A stretch of DNA of 64,000 nt from Bordetella parapertussis (GCA_945866125.1 CAMBFZ010000009.1:67613-131612); one strand, 5' to 3'; shown: positions 8,684 to 18,032, counted from the stretch's first letter. A program made the numbers and translations. Notes: a model not told the origin generated them from the sequence alone.

Positions 8684-9451
8684 ATGCCGGTTCATGCCCT
8701 AGAACGCCTCACCAGCGTTACCCGCAGCAATCGCGCCAACTATCAACTCGGTAGTTTTCTTGCCTTCATAGCGGGCGCGGTCAATGCGGGCGGCTTCTTG
8801 GCGATTAATCGATATACCTCGCATATGAGCGGGATTATCTCTGCTGTGGGTGATGATTTAGCATTAGGCAACTTTACCGCCGTCATGGCCGGCCTTGCCC
8901 TGCTTTTTTCTTTTGTATTCGGCGCCACCACCACAACGATTTTGGTCAATTGGGGACAACGGCGGCAAATCCATAGCCGCTACGCCTTACCTTTGCTGCT
9001 GGAAGCGATTGTGCTTTTATTGTTCGGCATTGTCGGCGCCAATCTGGCGATGTACACGCAATTCACCGTGCCCGTCATCGTATTTTTACTGTGCTACGTG
9101 ATGGGGCTGCAAAACGCGATCATCACCAAAATATCCAAATCTGAAATCCGCACGACCCACATGACAGGCGTCGCAACCGACATTGGCATCGAACTCGGCA
9201 AGCTGCTTTACTGGAATCAATCAAAGGCAGCTAATGAGATTCATTTTGTCCGGTACAACCGCGAAAAGCTGAAAGACTATGCGCTTATCATCAGCATGTT
9301 CACCGCAGGCGCGGTGAGTGGAGCGACCGCATTCAAACAGATCGGCTTTGTGGCGGTGCTCCCCATTTCAATGTCGCTAATCGGGATTGCGATGCTGCAG
9401 GTTGTGCAAGACCTCAAGCAGCTATTTGTAAAGCCGGACCAAGCTAATTAA
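8684..9451 (+). CDS. YoaK/DUF1275 family membrane protein
   Basis: A 255-residue inner-membrane protein of the YoaK (DUF1275) family. It has about six hydrophobic segments, the N-terminal family motif FIAGAVNAGGFLAI followed by YTSHMSG, and the central motif GLQNAIITKIS ... RTTHMTGVATDIG. ATG 8684 is chosen, with GGGAAAG upstream, over a TTG at 8645. The function of the family is not settled. It begins 42 bp after the quinone reductase and is ended by the terminator at 9519. Confidence 0.88.
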   Translation: MPVHALERLTSVTRSNRANYQLGSFLAFIAGAVNAGGFLAINRYTSHMSGIISAVGDDLALGNFTAVMAGLALLFSFVFGATTTTILVNWGQRRQIHSRYALPLLLEAIVLLLFGIVGANLAMYTQFTVPVIVFLLCYVMGLQNAIITKISKSEIRTTHMTGVATDIGIELGKLLYWNQSKAANEIHFVRYNREKLKDYALIISMFTAGAVSGATAFKQIGFVAVLPISMSLIGIAMLQVVQDLKQLFVKPDQAN

Positions 9452-9518
9452 CGTCGTTTATCTGACAATGCTCAGATTTTTCATTGCTAAATAAAAAATA
9501 ATTTAACAAATAAATCCA

Positions 9519-9541
9519 GACCGAATTCGGTCATTTTTTTT
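9519..9541 (+). terminator. Intrinsic terminator after the YoaK-type gene
   Basis: A 14-bp perfect palindrome (9519-9532) is followed by a run of T residues to 9541. It lies about 70 bp beyond the stop at 9451. Confidence 0.8.
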
Positions 9542-9702
9542 GTCCTCAAACGGTTTTTGAACTTCCCGCTAATATAGCGACGTACGATTGTATTAAATTC
9601 GTATAAACCGTCGTGTCAGAGTAAGCGCTGCAGACGGATTTCGTCCCTTTTATCCACTCTTCGCAGCGTAAGAAATTACGTGCGTAAAAAGGAAACCCGC
9701 TC

Positions 9703-10071
9703 ATGTTTACCGGCCCGCTAACCTGCATGATGAAGTGCAGCCTTTCCCAAATCGGTTTGTTGATTACCGCATTATTATTTTCTTCAGCAGCCTGCGCGGC
9801 GTCGGACGGCACGGACAATCCGTATGATTTGTTTGATACCAAAAAAAACTATGTGAGCACCTCAAAAATTACCTGGGTGCCGGTCGTAAACGTGCAGGCG
9901 ATTTGTGATCGTGAGGCGAGTCGGCGTGGTTTTGGTGCTTTCGGTTACAGCGTGAAAGCCTGTACCTTCTGGGAAGCGGACACCTGTGTGGTGTATACCG
10001 AGCGCGCAATAAATATGCACACGCTAGGCCATGAAATGCGACACTGCTTTCAAGGCGACTGGCACGAATGA
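9703..10071 (+). CDS. Small secreted protein with HExxH motif
   Basis: A 122-residue exported protein; the hydrophobic run followed by SAACAAS looks like a signal peptide, so the mature form is only about 90 residues. Near the C-terminus it carries HTLGHEMRHCFQGDWHE, that is an HExxH zinc-protease signature followed by G and a third His. The spacing is one residue longer than the metzincin pattern. Cysteines at CDR, CTF, DTCV and RHCF could form two disulfides. No recognised family. It could be a minimal metallopeptidase or a metal-binding protein. The in-frame ATGs at 9727 and 9730 are alternative starts. Confidence 0.7.
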   Translation: MFTGPLTCMMKCSLSQIGLLITALLFSSAACAASDGTDNPYDLFDTKKNYVSTSKITWVPVVNVQAICDREASRRGFGAFGYSVKACTFWEADTCVVYTERAINMHTLGHEMRHCFQGDWHE

Positions 10072-10094
10072 GATCGGTGCAAGCGCAGCAATGA

Positions 10095-10490
10095 TTAAGG
10101 ATGGGATGCTTGCTGCTTACTTAACGTACAAGCAAACGATAACAAATTTTCTCGTTCTGCATTCAGCTTTTGTGGATTCCATTTTTTAAAATTGTAACCT
10201 TGCAGGATAGGTTCACCCTGCCCCATATTCAACGAATGGGCAATCGAATACGCTGTTCGGTATTTCTTTTTTTTGCAATCGAATTCAGTCTGGGTGGACA
10301 AAGACAGCACACCATGCGGCGAGACCTCTTCGTAATCGTGGAGAGTCCAGATGCTGGTGATACCCTTCTTGATTTTCATTGTTGAAACATCGACATAAAT
10401 TTTTTCAACGCCTGCCCTAGCAAACTCGACCCAATGCGCTTGAGCCGAAGCGGTCACAAAAAACAAGAAAAAACACACAATTTTTTTCAT
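10095..10490 (-). CDS. Adhesin-E-like secreted protein
   Basis: A 131-residue exported protein with a signal peptide ending QAHW. It resembles the surface-adhesin E type small proteins: an N-terminal W-V-x-F strand, a YVDVSTMK strand, W-x-L-x-DY, and two conserved cysteines (FDCKKKK and FACT). A second protein of the same pattern is at 28127. ATG 10490 is preferred over 10520 because the signal peptide begins there. Role in this organism unknown; likely cell envelope. Confidence 0.72.
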   Translation of the reverse strand: MKKIVCFFLFFVTASAQAHWVEFARAGVEKIYVDVSTMKIKKGITSIWTLHDYEEVSPHGVLSLSTQTEFDCKKKKYRTAYSIAHSLNMGQGEPILQGYNFKKWNPQKLNAERENLLSFACTLSKQQASHP

Positions 10491-10601
10491 CACACACCGC
10501 TGTTGTTTACCATTCGACAAGCGACTTTTGCCCGCCCTGCTGTCTCATACATTGCGAGACGGGCGGCGCCAAGCGCTGCCGGCAAAACATCTGCTAAAGT
10601 G

Positions 10602-10616
10602 GATTTAGATTAAATC
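10602..10616. promoter_or_regulatory. Palindrome upstream of cysM
   Basis: A 15-bp palindrome GATTTA-GAT-TAAATC lies 70 bp before the cysM start and could be an operator. No regulator is assigned. Confidence 0.35.
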
Positions 10617-10685
10617 GATTTCGGATTTTCATCAAGGATCAAAGCGTTTTTTAAGTAGCAAGATTTTCTTCGAGGAACAAAGAAC

Positions 10686-11603
10686 ATGAAAGCAGCTAGC
10701 ATACTCGACACCATCGGCAACACCCCGCACATCGCGATCCAACGCCTGTTTGGCAACAGTCATCAGGTCTGGATTAAATCCGAGCGGAGCAATCCTGGTG
10801 GCTCCATCAAAGACCGGATTGCGTTAGCAATGATCCTCGACGCAGAAAAACGGGGCGTGTTGCAAGCGGGCGGCACCATCATTGAGCCGACCTCCGGCAA
10901 TACCGGTGTTGGTCTGGCGATGGTGGCCGCCGTGAAAGGGTATAAATTGATTCTGGTCATGCCCGACAGTATGTCGATTGAGCGCAGGCGCTTGATGCTG
11001 GCCTACGGGGCAAGCTTCGATTTAACGCCCCGAGAAAAAGGCATGAAAGGGGCGATTGCGCGCGCCGAAGAATTGACCGCCGCCACACCCGGCGCGTGGA
11101 TGCCGCAGCAATTTGAAAACCCGGCCAATATCGCCGTGCACGTCGCGACCACCGCATTAGAGATTCTTAACGATTTTCCGGAAGGTCTGGACGCGCTGAT
11201 TACTGGCGTCGGCACCGGTGGGCATCTGACCGGCTGTGCAAAGGTACTCAAAGAAAAATGGCCACAGCTCAAAGTTTATGCCGTCGAACCGAAGGCGTCC
11301 CCAGTCATATCCGGTGGATCGCCGGCACCACACCCGATTCAGGGCATCGGTGCCGGGTTTATTCCTAAAAATCTGGATACCAGCCTGCTCGACGGCACAA
11401 TCCAGGTCGAGGCTGAGGACGCACGCGAGTATGCACGCCGTGCGGCACGCGAAGAAGGCATGCTAGTTGGGATTTCCTCAGGCGCGACGCTGGCAGCGAT
11501 CGCGCAAAAACTGCCTGATTTGCCGGCAGGCGCCAGGGTGCTGGGTTTTAATTACGACACCGGCGAGCGCTATTTGTCCGTCGAAGGGTTTTTGCCAGCA
11601 TGA
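10686..11603 (+). CDS. cysM: Cysteine synthase B
   Basis: A 305-residue PLP enzyme that makes cysteine from O-acetylserine and sulfide or thiosulfate. The Schiff-base lysine is K42 in NPGGSIKDR, the substrate loop is PTSGNTGVGLA and the PLP-phosphate loop is GVGTGGHLTG. The final part ISSGATLAA and NYDTGERYLS matches the O-acetylserine sulfhydrylase family, and the length and N-terminus fit CysM better than CysK. It shares sulfur assimilation with cysA/cysB at the left end. Confidence 0.92.
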   Translation: MKAASILDTIGNTPHIAIQRLFGNSHQVWIKSERSNPGGSIKDRIALAMILDAEKRGVLQAGGTIIEPTSGNTGVGLAMVAAVKGYKLILVMPDSMSIERRRLMLAYGASFDLTPREKGMKGAIARAEELTAATPGAWMPQQFENPANIAVHVATTALEILNDFPEGLDALITGVGTGGHLTGCAKVLKEKWPQLKVYAVEPKASPVISGGSPAPHPIQGIGAGFIPKNLDTSLLDGTIQVEAEDAREYARRAAREEGMLVGISSGATLAAIAQKLPDLPAGARVLGFNYDTGERYLSVEGFLPA

Positions 11604-11653
11604 CACGATGCTGTATCGGCTGCGCGAGTACCCACTAAAACCACTCTGCCGCC

Positions 11654-12064
11654 ATGTTGACGACCCTGATTGTCTGCCTCTCCAATTGCGCCGCCGTGCC
11701 GATCACGCGTGACGATGAAATCGGCACGCTGGTCAGGGACACGATGCAGCTCTGCCACGAAATGGTTTACCTTAAAAAAAACCATTGCCCGGAAATCAAT
11801 CCCCCCATCATTCTGCAATGTATCACCGACATCGACCGTGAGCTGCCACTCAAACACAGCAACGCGTTCAAGGGCGCCACCAAACTGCTGCAGCAGCAAT
11901 TTGCCAATGAATTACCCGCTGTTGTGGCCACAAAATTTTCCAGAAATCTGCTTGCAAACAATAACAATGCACAGAGCACGTGCGACATCATGGAAGCAGA
12001 CAATAAAAAGCTGTTGTTTCAAAAATTTGGCATGCTGCAAAAGCTCAGCAAGACAGTGCGATAA
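11654..12064 (+). CDS. Hypothetical protein, possibly exported
   Basis: Not recognised. The 136-residue product starts with a short hydrophobic stretch (LTTLIVCLSNCAA) that could be a weak signal or lipoprotein sequence, then a helical, lysine- and asparagine-rich body with several cysteines. No clear ribosome site precedes ATG 11654. A second overlapping frame (11670-12071) is also open but has shadow-like composition. It lies between cysM and a binding-protein gene. Confidence 0.5.
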   Translation: MLTTLIVCLSNCAAVPITRDDEIGTLVRDTMQLCHEMVYLKKNHCPEINPPIILQCITDIDRELPLKHSNAFKGATKLLQQQFANELPAVVATKFSRNLLANNNNAQSTCDIMEADNKKLLFQKFGMLQKLSKTVR

Positions 12065-12122
12065 ATCGTAATGCAAAAAAAACGGCATCCGCGAGGCCGT
12101 CGTCCAACAAAAAGGAAATGCC

Positions 12123-13271
12123 ATGCGCGTTCGACCCCAGCTCTTTATTGCATCATTGTCAGCTCTGTGTTTTACGTGGTGTAGCCATGCGGGCGCCGAG
12201 GATCTGATTGTTCCCATTGGGCAGGTGAGTCCCTTGACGGGGAACATCGCGCATCTGGGAAAGGATGCTGAAAATGGCGTGCGCATGGCTCTTGATGAAG
12301 CCAACGCCCGCGGTATCGTGATTGCGGGTCGTAAGATTCAATTTCTATTGGCATCCGAAGATGACGCGGCCGAGCCAAGGCAGGCAACCATGGCCGCGCA
12401 AAAACTTGTCGACTTAAAAGTACAGGGGATCATCGGGCATCTCACTTCCGGCACGTCGATCCCTGCATCCAAAATTTATAGCGATGCCGGCATTGTCCAG
12501 ATATCGCCGTCGGCCACTAATCCAAAATATACCAAGCAGGGTTTCAAGACGACGTTTCGGGTCGTCGCCAATGACGCGCAGCTGGGCAGCGTGATGGGAC
12601 GCTATGCAGCGCAGGATTTAAAAATAAAAACGGTGGCGGTCATTGATGACCGGTCTGCCTACGGTCAGGGTCTCGCAGACGAGTTTTTAAAATCAGCCAA
12701 AGCAAGTGGCATTAACGTCGTCAGCCGTCAGTTCACCACAGAAAAATCGACCGAATTTGGTGCGATTCTCACGGCAATCAAATCAAAAAATCCTGATGCG
12801 ATTTTTTTTGGTGGCATCGATGCCGTGGGTGGCCCGTTACTGCGCAAGATGAAGCAGCTCGGCATCACCGCCAAGTTTTTAGGCGGCGACGGCATCTGTA
12901 CTGAGCAAATGCCGATACTGGCGGGCGAAGGCCTCACTGACAATACCGTATTGTGTGCCGAGCCGGGCGGCGTGGAGCGTACCCAACAAGCAGCGATGGA
13001 AGATTTTCGAAAAAAATTCAAAATAAAATTTACGATCCCCGTACAAATTTATGCACCCTACGCCTACGACGCCACGATGCTGATGATCGCTGCCATGCAG
13101 AAAGCGGGCTCGGTCGACCCAAGCCGCTATCTTCCAGCACTCGCCAGCACGCCCTATCAGGGGGTAACCGGCCTAGTTGAATTCGATGCCAATGGTGATA
13201 GAAAAAATAGCGTCTTGACGCTCTATACGTTTAGAGAAAAAAAACGCGTACAACTCGCCGTGATTCAATAA
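12123..13271 (+). CDS. Branched-chain amino acid-type ABC substrate-binding protein (orphan)
   Basis: A 382-residue periplasmic binding protein of the LivK/type I fold. The signal peptide ends near SHAGAE and the mature protein begins with the family strand VPIGQVSPLTGNIAHLGKDAENGV; the ligand loop GHLTSGTSIPASKIY and SPSATNP are present. An AAGGAA site precedes the ATG. No permease or ATPase gene is nearby, so it must share a transporter encoded elsewhere. The branched-chain aminotransferase gene follows 44 bp downstream and suggests leucine, isoleucine or valine as ligand (inference). Confidence 0.88.
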   Translation: MRVRPQLFIASLSALCFTWCSHAGAEDLIVPIGQVSPLTGNIAHLGKDAENGVRMALDEANARGIVIAGRKIQFLLASEDDAAEPRQATMAAQKLVDLKVQGIIGHLTSGTSIPASKIYSDAGIVQISPSATNPKYTKQGFKTTFRVVANDAQLGSVMGRYAAQDLKIKTVAVIDDRSAYGQGLADEFLKSAKASGINVVSRQFTTEKSTEFGAILTAIKSKNPDAIFFGGIDAVGGPLLRKMKQLGITAKFLGGDGICTEQMPILAGEGLTDNTVLCAEPGGVERTQQAAMEDFRKKFKIKFTIPVQIYAPYAYDATMLMIAAMQKAGSVDPSRYLPALASTPYQGVTGLVEFDANGDRKNSVLTLYTFREKKRVQLAVIQ

Positions 13272-13315
13272 AAATAATTAACGGCACGACCCAGCTTTTT
13301 ACCGAGACCCACGCC

Positions 13316-14383
13316 ATGATCATTGAACCACTCCACAATGCCCGCCCCGTCACCTTGCCTGCCGACCTGGGTTTTGGCCGCACTTATACCAACCGCATGT
13401 TCACCCAGCATTACACCAATGAGCGGGGCTGGCATGATGCGGTGATTGGCGCATTCAAGCCGCTTGCCGTGCATCCGGCCGCTCAGGTATTGCAGATCGG
13501 GTTAGATGTGTTTGATGGTTTCAAGGCCTATCGCCGTTCGGATGGTCACATTAATTTGTTTCGTCCCGACAGAAATATGGCGCGCCTGAACCGCTCAGCG
13601 CAACGCCTGAGCATGCCGCAGATTGATCCGCACATTCATCTTGAGTACATTAAGGCCTTGGTCAAACTCGAACACGAATGGGTGCCGCGTACACCCGGCA
13701 GTGCCTTGTATATCCGACCTGTGATCATTGGTTCCGAGCCCACGCTTGAAGTGCGTGCCGGCAGCCAGTTTTTACACTACGTGATCTTGAGCCCGGTTGG
13801 TCCGTATTTTGGTGATGGGCTCGCGCCGGTATCGGTTCATATTTCGCATGACTTTGTACGGGCGGTGCGGGGCGGTACGGGCGACATCAAAACGGCGTGT
13901 AATTATGCAGGGACGGTGTACGTTTCCGAGCAGGTTCGCCAGCAGGGTTATCAACAGGTACTGTGGTTGGACGCGCTGGAGCGGCGTTATATCGAAGAAG
14001 TCGGTGCGATGAATATTGTCTTTGTGCGAGAAGGAAAACATCTTTGCACACCCGCCTTATCGGGCAGCATTTTGCCGGGCGTCACGCGCGAATCTATTTT
14101 GCAATTGGCCCCTGCTCTTGGCTACACCATCAGCGAAGACAAAATTGATGTCCACACCATGCTCGCCGACATTGATGCCGGTCGCATTACCGAAGTATTT
14201 GGCATCGGTACCGGCGCCGTCGTCGCCCCAGTGGGTAAATTCGGATTCATGGGAAAAGAAACCGTCATTAATAACCAGCAAACCGGACCGGTTGCGCAGC
14301 ATATTTATTCAACCCTGACGGATCTGCAATATGGACGCATCCCCGATCCTTATGGATGGACCCAGCAGATTTTGGTGGAATAA
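13316..14383 (+). CDS. ilvE: Branched-chain amino acid aminotransferase (group II)
   Basis: A 355-residue fold-type IV PLP aminotransferase that exchanges the amino group between glutamate and leucine, isoleucine or valine. The catalytic lysine is K192 within GGTGDIKTACNY, and EEVGAMNIVFV with the following GSILPGVTRESIL are family blocks. Its length and the N-terminal extension place it with the longer eukaryotic-like group II enzymes rather than with E. coli IlvE (about 310 residues). It follows an orphan branched-chain binding protein. Confidence 0.93.
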   Translation: MIIEPLHNARPVTLPADLGFGRTYTNRMFTQHYTNERGWHDAVIGAFKPLAVHPAAQVLQIGLDVFDGFKAYRRSDGHINLFRPDRNMARLNRSAQRLSMPQIDPHIHLEYIKALVKLEHEWVPRTPGSALYIRPVIIGSEPTLEVRAGSQFLHYVILSPVGPYFGDGLAPVSVHISHDFVRAVRGGTGDIKTACNYAGTVYVSEQVRQQGYQQVLWLDALERRYIEEVGAMNIVFVREGKHLCTPALSGSILPGVTRESILQLAPALGYTISEDKIDVHTMLADIDAGRITEVFGIGTGAVVAPVGKFGFMGKETVINNQQTGPVAQHIYSTLTDLQYGRIPDPYGWTQQILVE

Positions 14384-14644
14384 CTGTCTGACCGAACAAA
14401 GCTTCGCTCAGGTTCCGATAAAAAATTGAGTCGGTAGCGTATTCTGCTTCCCCTCAAGCAGATCACACTGAGGGTCGCCAAAATCGCCGCAGCGGGATTA
14501 TTTAAAAATCTATTGCCTAATTTATATTCTCTGCCAAAAAATTTTTAGAAAATTCATTTTTACCCCGCCAGAATTGCGGCATCTGCCGGCACTTTCCGCT
14601 ACCCTACGGGATTGATTTTTTGCAATTTTGGAGGGAACCACACC

Positions 14645-15412
14645 ATGACCGTTCACGCGCTGACCACGCAGCCCAATCCGGATCAGATCCGGCAAATCAA
14701 AATCCATCTTGCAGCCGCTTTGCGTCTGGCCGTGCATGATGGATTTGAAGAAGGCATCGATAATCATTTCACCGTGAGCGTGCCGGGGCGCGAGGATCAG
14801 TATCTGGTCTTGCCATTTGGCTTGCATTGGTCCGAGGCGCGTGCCAGCGACATGATGATCTTTAACGAGGCCGGCAAAACAATCGAAGGACAAGGCGTAG
14901 TCGAACTCTCGGCGCAGTGCATCCACGCACCGCTCCACCGCATCACGGGCGCGAAGGTGGTCTTGCATACGCATCAGCCTTGGGCACTCGCACTCAATAT
15001 GCTGCAAGAAAACCGCTTGCTGCCCGCGACCCAGACCGCGGCGTTTTTTTACAATCGCATTGCCTACGACGACACCTATACCGGCTTGGCCACCACGGTT
15101 GCCGAAGGTGAGCGATTGGCTGCGCTGATGGAAAACAAAACCGTGCTGTTCATGAAAAATCACGGTGTCGTGACGGTGGGCGACAACATCGCGCAAGCCT
15201 ATCGCCGCCTCTACAAACTGGAACGTGCCTGCCAAACACAAATCTTAGCGATGAGTACGGGCCGCCCCCTGCAGATACTGAGCGAAGACGTGATTAACAA
15301 AGTGCTCAATCCCGGCGCAGACGATCGTCACCCGCGGGGAGAGCGCGAGCGGCTTTACTTTGAAGCGATGATGCGGGTACTCGATCGGGTTAATCCGGGT
15401 TACGCCGATTGA
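14645..15412 (+). CDS. Class II aldolase/adducin family protein
   Basis: A 255-residue member of the class II aldolase/adducin family (fuculose-phosphate aldolase-like). Zinc-binding histidines are visible as HTHQPWAL and in MKNHGVVTVGD, and the SIPG-like motif appears as NHFTVSVPG. ATG 14645 follows a strong GGAGGG site; the longer in-frame start at 14612 has none. The reaction may be aldol cleavage or a decarboxylation; substrate unknown. The PhyH-type gene lies 36 bp downstream in the same direction. Confidence 0.86.
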   Translation: MTVHALTTQPNPDQIRQIKIHLAAALRLAVHDGFEEGIDNHFTVSVPGREDQYLVLPFGLHWSEARASDMMIFNEAGKTIEGQGVVELSAQCIHAPLHRITGAKVVLHTHQPWALALNMLQENRLLPATQTAAFFYNRIAYDDTYTGLATTVAEGERLAALMENKTVLFMKNHGVVTVGDNIAQAYRRLYKLERACQTQILAMSTGRPLQILSEDVINKVLNPGADDRHPRGERERLYFEAMMRVLDRVNPGYAD

Positions 15413-15448
15413 TAACAGGCTGGCCAGCTAGCCAACAAGGAGACCGGG

Positions 15449-16276
15449 ATGTCCTCACTATTAAACGCTGCGCAACGCGCCGCCTATGAACGCGACGGCT
15501 ATATTCTCATTCCTTCTTTGTTCGACGCCGAAGAAATCGCGCTGCTGCGCGGCGCGATCGAAACCGATCCTCAACTGCAGGCCAGTCTGTACAACCGCAA
15601 CGACGCCAGCGGCAAAGCGACCCGCATGGCCACCTGGAATCATCCCGGCGATAGCGTCTATGGACTCGCGGCGCGCTCCCACCGCGTCGTCGACACCATG
15701 GAAGACATGCTCGGTGGTGAGGTATACCACTACCACTCCAAACTGACTGCGAAAGAACCGCTCGAAGGCGGTGCATGGGAATGGCATCAAGACTACGGCT
15801 ATTGGTATCACAATGGCTGCGTCTTCCCCTACATGGCCAGCGTCATGGTCGCGCTCGATAAAACTACGCGTGAAAATGGCTGCCTGCAAGTCATTCGCGG
15901 CTCCCATCATGCGGGGCGGGTTGAACACGGTGTGCTACCCGGCGATCAGGTCGGCGCCAATCCGCGTCGGGTCGAGGAGATGCTGAAAAATCTAGATTTG
16001 GTCTATGCCGAAATGGCGCCGGGCGATGGCTTGTTTTTTCATGCCAATGTAATGCACCGCTCTGACCAGAACCGCTCGCCAGATCGGCGTTGGACAGTGC
16101 TGTTTTGCTATAACGCCGCGCGCAACAATCCCTATCTTGAACATCATCATCCGCAATACACACCGCTTCTGAAAGTGGATGATGAGGCGGTCAAAAAAGC
16201 CGGCATCCGGTTTGCCGGTGATAGCGACAATTATTTTCGTCAAGGCTTTACGAATCCACCCGAACTCAGTACCTAG
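15449..16276 (+). CDS. Phytanoyl-CoA dioxygenase (PhyH) family protein
   Basis: A 275-residue Fe(II)/2-oxoglutarate-dependent oxygenase of the PhyH family. The iron ligands are seen as HQD in WEWHQDYGYWY and as the distal His in ANVMHRSDQN, followed by the 2-oxoglutarate arginine in RRWTVLFCYN. An AAGGAG ribosome site precedes the ATG. It follows the class II aldolase gene and ends before a terminator-like palindrome. The hydroxylated substrate is not readable. Confidence 0.87.
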   Translation: MSSLLNAAQRAAYERDGYILIPSLFDAEEIALLRGAIETDPQLQASLYNRNDASGKATRMATWNHPGDSVYGLAARSHRVVDTMEDMLGGEVYHYHSKLTAKEPLEGGAWEWHQDYGYWYHNGCVFPYMASVMVALDKTTRENGCLQVIRGSHHAGRVEHGVLPGDQVGANPRRVEEMLKNLDLVYAEMAPGDGLFFHANVMHRSDQNRSPDRRWTVLFCYNAARNNPYLEHHHPQYTPLLKVDDEAVKKAGIRFAGDSDNYFRQGFTNPPELST

Positions 16277-16320
16277 TGGCCCTGCGCGCGGCGCCGATCT
16301 GTGCTGCACTGGGCGATACT

Positions 16321-16348
16321 AAACAGGTCGATCAGATCGATCTGTTTT
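16321..16348. terminator. Palindromic terminator between convergent genes
   Basis: A near-perfect 13-bp inverted repeat (16321-16333 with 16335-16347, one G-T pair) ends in four T residues on the plus strand and overlaps the stop of the leftward amidohydrolase gene. It probably ends the rightward aldolase/PhyH unit. Confidence 0.65.
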
Positions 16349-18032
16349 AATCAAATTCTGTCAGTAAGACACCTGCCAGCGGCACCTGCGGCAGCAGTCC
16401 GTTGCGGTCGGCCAGACGCTGGCCATTGACCCACACGCCGTGCACGCCAAGCGCATCTGTATCGAGCCGTGGCGCGCCACCCGGTAAATCGAATACCCGT
16501 TTTTTTACGCCGCGTCCCACGGTTGCCGGATCGAACAGTAATAAGTCGGCCGCAAAGCCTGCGCGAATCAAGCCCCTGCCCTGCAACCCAAGAATCCGTG
16601 CCGGCTGCGCAGTCAGCTTGTGCACGGCATCAGCCAAACGCATGATGCCAAGATCACGCGCCCAATGCCCCATCAAGTGCAAACCAAAACCGGCATCATT
16701 AAAAAAAGTCAGATGCGCACCCGCGTCACTCAGGGTCACCAGACTATGCGGATGATTGAGCAAGGTACCAACCGCCTCGGTATCGCTGTTGAGTAAAATC
16801 GCGGTAAATACCGTTTGTAAATCTTCAGCCAACGCCAGATCAAGTGCGACATCCAGCGGGTCTTTGTTCTGCTCCTGCGCCAGTTCGGCCACGCTGCGTT
16901 GCTCGAGGTGTGCGTGCTGCGGCAGTTTGGTCTCGACCACATGCACTTTGTCCCACTCATTGTTAAATAAGCGAAACGCCGTCGGGCCAGCCAGTTCATC
17001 ACGCACACTCTGCCGGAATGCCGGGTCAGCCAGCTTGGCTTTGAGCCCAGCGTCCGAGAGCCCGAATGCCGCCTTCCAGCTTGCCAGCCCCTCGACCGGA
17101 TAGGGCGAATGAAAGGTGAAATCCATCGTCAGCGGGCAGCAGGACACCTGCCCCACCAACGGCACACCGCGCTGATTAGCCTCAGTGATCCCTTTAAAAT
17201 CATTGAACACGGCCGATGGATTAGTGGGATTGTGCAGCAGCGCAGCGATCATCACGGGCCGGCCCGACTGCACCGCCATCTCTTCCAAAAACGCGATCGG
17301 CATCTGACCACCCTTGGTCACCATATAAACACCCTGCCCACGTTTTCCCATCGCTTTAATGAGGGACATCATTTCATGATCACTAGCCAGTCGCGAGGGC
17401 ATGGGCAAACCGCCTTCGCCGTTGTGGGCCGGACTGGTGCTGGAGGCGAAGCCGATGGCACCAGCGGCCATCGCTTCCTCGACGATGGCGGTCATTTGCG
17501 CGATTTCGTCTTCGGTCGCTTCGCGTTTATTAGACGCATCGCCCATTACCCAGGTCCGTACCGATGAATGACCAACATAGGCGGCGAGATTAACCGCACA
17601 GCCTTTGGTGCGCAGCATATCGAGATACTGCGGGAAGGTTTCAAAGCGCCAGTCAATGCCACTGTGCAGCACATCAAGGGACATGCCTTCAACCTGCGTC
17701 AGGTTGCGCATGGTGAACTCGCGGTCGGCCGGCTTGCAAGGTGCAATCGTAAAGCCGCAATTGCCAATGATGGCGGTGGTGACACCCATCGCCGGTGACG
17801 GACGCACCTGCGAGTCCCAGGTGATTTGCGCATCAAAATGGGTATGACTGTCGATAATGCCCGGCATCAAAGCCAGGCCGGTAGCATCGATCGTATCGGC
17901 AGCATCAAGGTCAAGTGCGGTACCAACGGAGAAAATCAGGCCATCTTTGACGGCCACATCGCAGAGAATAGGATCGGCGCCACTGCCGTCATAGACTGCG
18001 GCGTGTTGAATCAGTAAATCAACTTTTGTCAT
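16347..18032 (-). CDS. N-acyl-D-amino-acid deacylase family amidohydrolase
   Basis: A 561-residue metal-dependent amidohydrolase of the D-aminoacylase/N-acyl-D-glutamate deacylase group. The composite N-terminal strand region runs into MPGIIDSHTHFDAQITWD, which carries the metal His-x-His pair, and the C-terminal part has SDAGAHLTFF with the conserved Asp and ends in FAADLLLFDPATV. It lies 132 bp downstream of the MFS gene in the same direction; both may serve one catabolic route for an acylated or amide compound. Confidence 0.85.
   Translation of the reverse strand: MTKVDLLIQHAAVYDGSGADPILCDVAVKDGLIFSVGTALDLDAADTIDATGLALMPGIIDSHTHFDAQITWDSQVRPSPAMGVTTAIIGNCGFTIAPCKPADREFTMRNLTQVEGMSLDVLHSGIDWRFETFPQYLDMLRTKGCAVNLAAYVGHSSVRTWVMGDASNKREATEDEIAQMTAIVEEAMAAGAIGFASSTSPAHNGEGGLPMPSRLASDHEMMSLIKAMGKRGQGVYMVTKGGQMPIAFLEEMAVQSGRPVMIAALLHNPTNPSAVFNDFKGITEANQRGVPLVGQVSCCPLTMDFTFHSPYPVEGLASWKAAFGLSDAGLKAKLADPAFRQSVRDELAGPTAFRLFNNEWDKVHVVETKLPQHAHLEQRSVAELAQEQNKDPLDVALDLALAEDLQTVFTAILLNSDTEAVGTLLNHPHSLVTLSDAGAHLTFFNDAGFGLHLMGHWARDLGIMRLADAVHKLTAQPARILGLQGRGLIRAGFAADLLLFDPATVGRGVKKRVFDLPGGAPRLDTDALGVHGVWVNGQRLADRNGLLPQVPLAGVLLTEFD

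Noticed and set aside
9703..10071. Assignment as a true metzincin protease
   Set aside because: The HExxH to third-His spacing is one residue too long and the protein is too short; kept only as HExxH protein.
11670..12071. Second open frame overlapping the 11654 gene
   Set aside because: Serine/arginine-rich shadow-like composition with no signal or motif; the 11654 frame is more protein-like.
14522..15241. 239-residue frame on the minus strand
   Set aside because: Antisense to the class II aldolase gene, whose motifs are clear; composition is that of a shadow frame.
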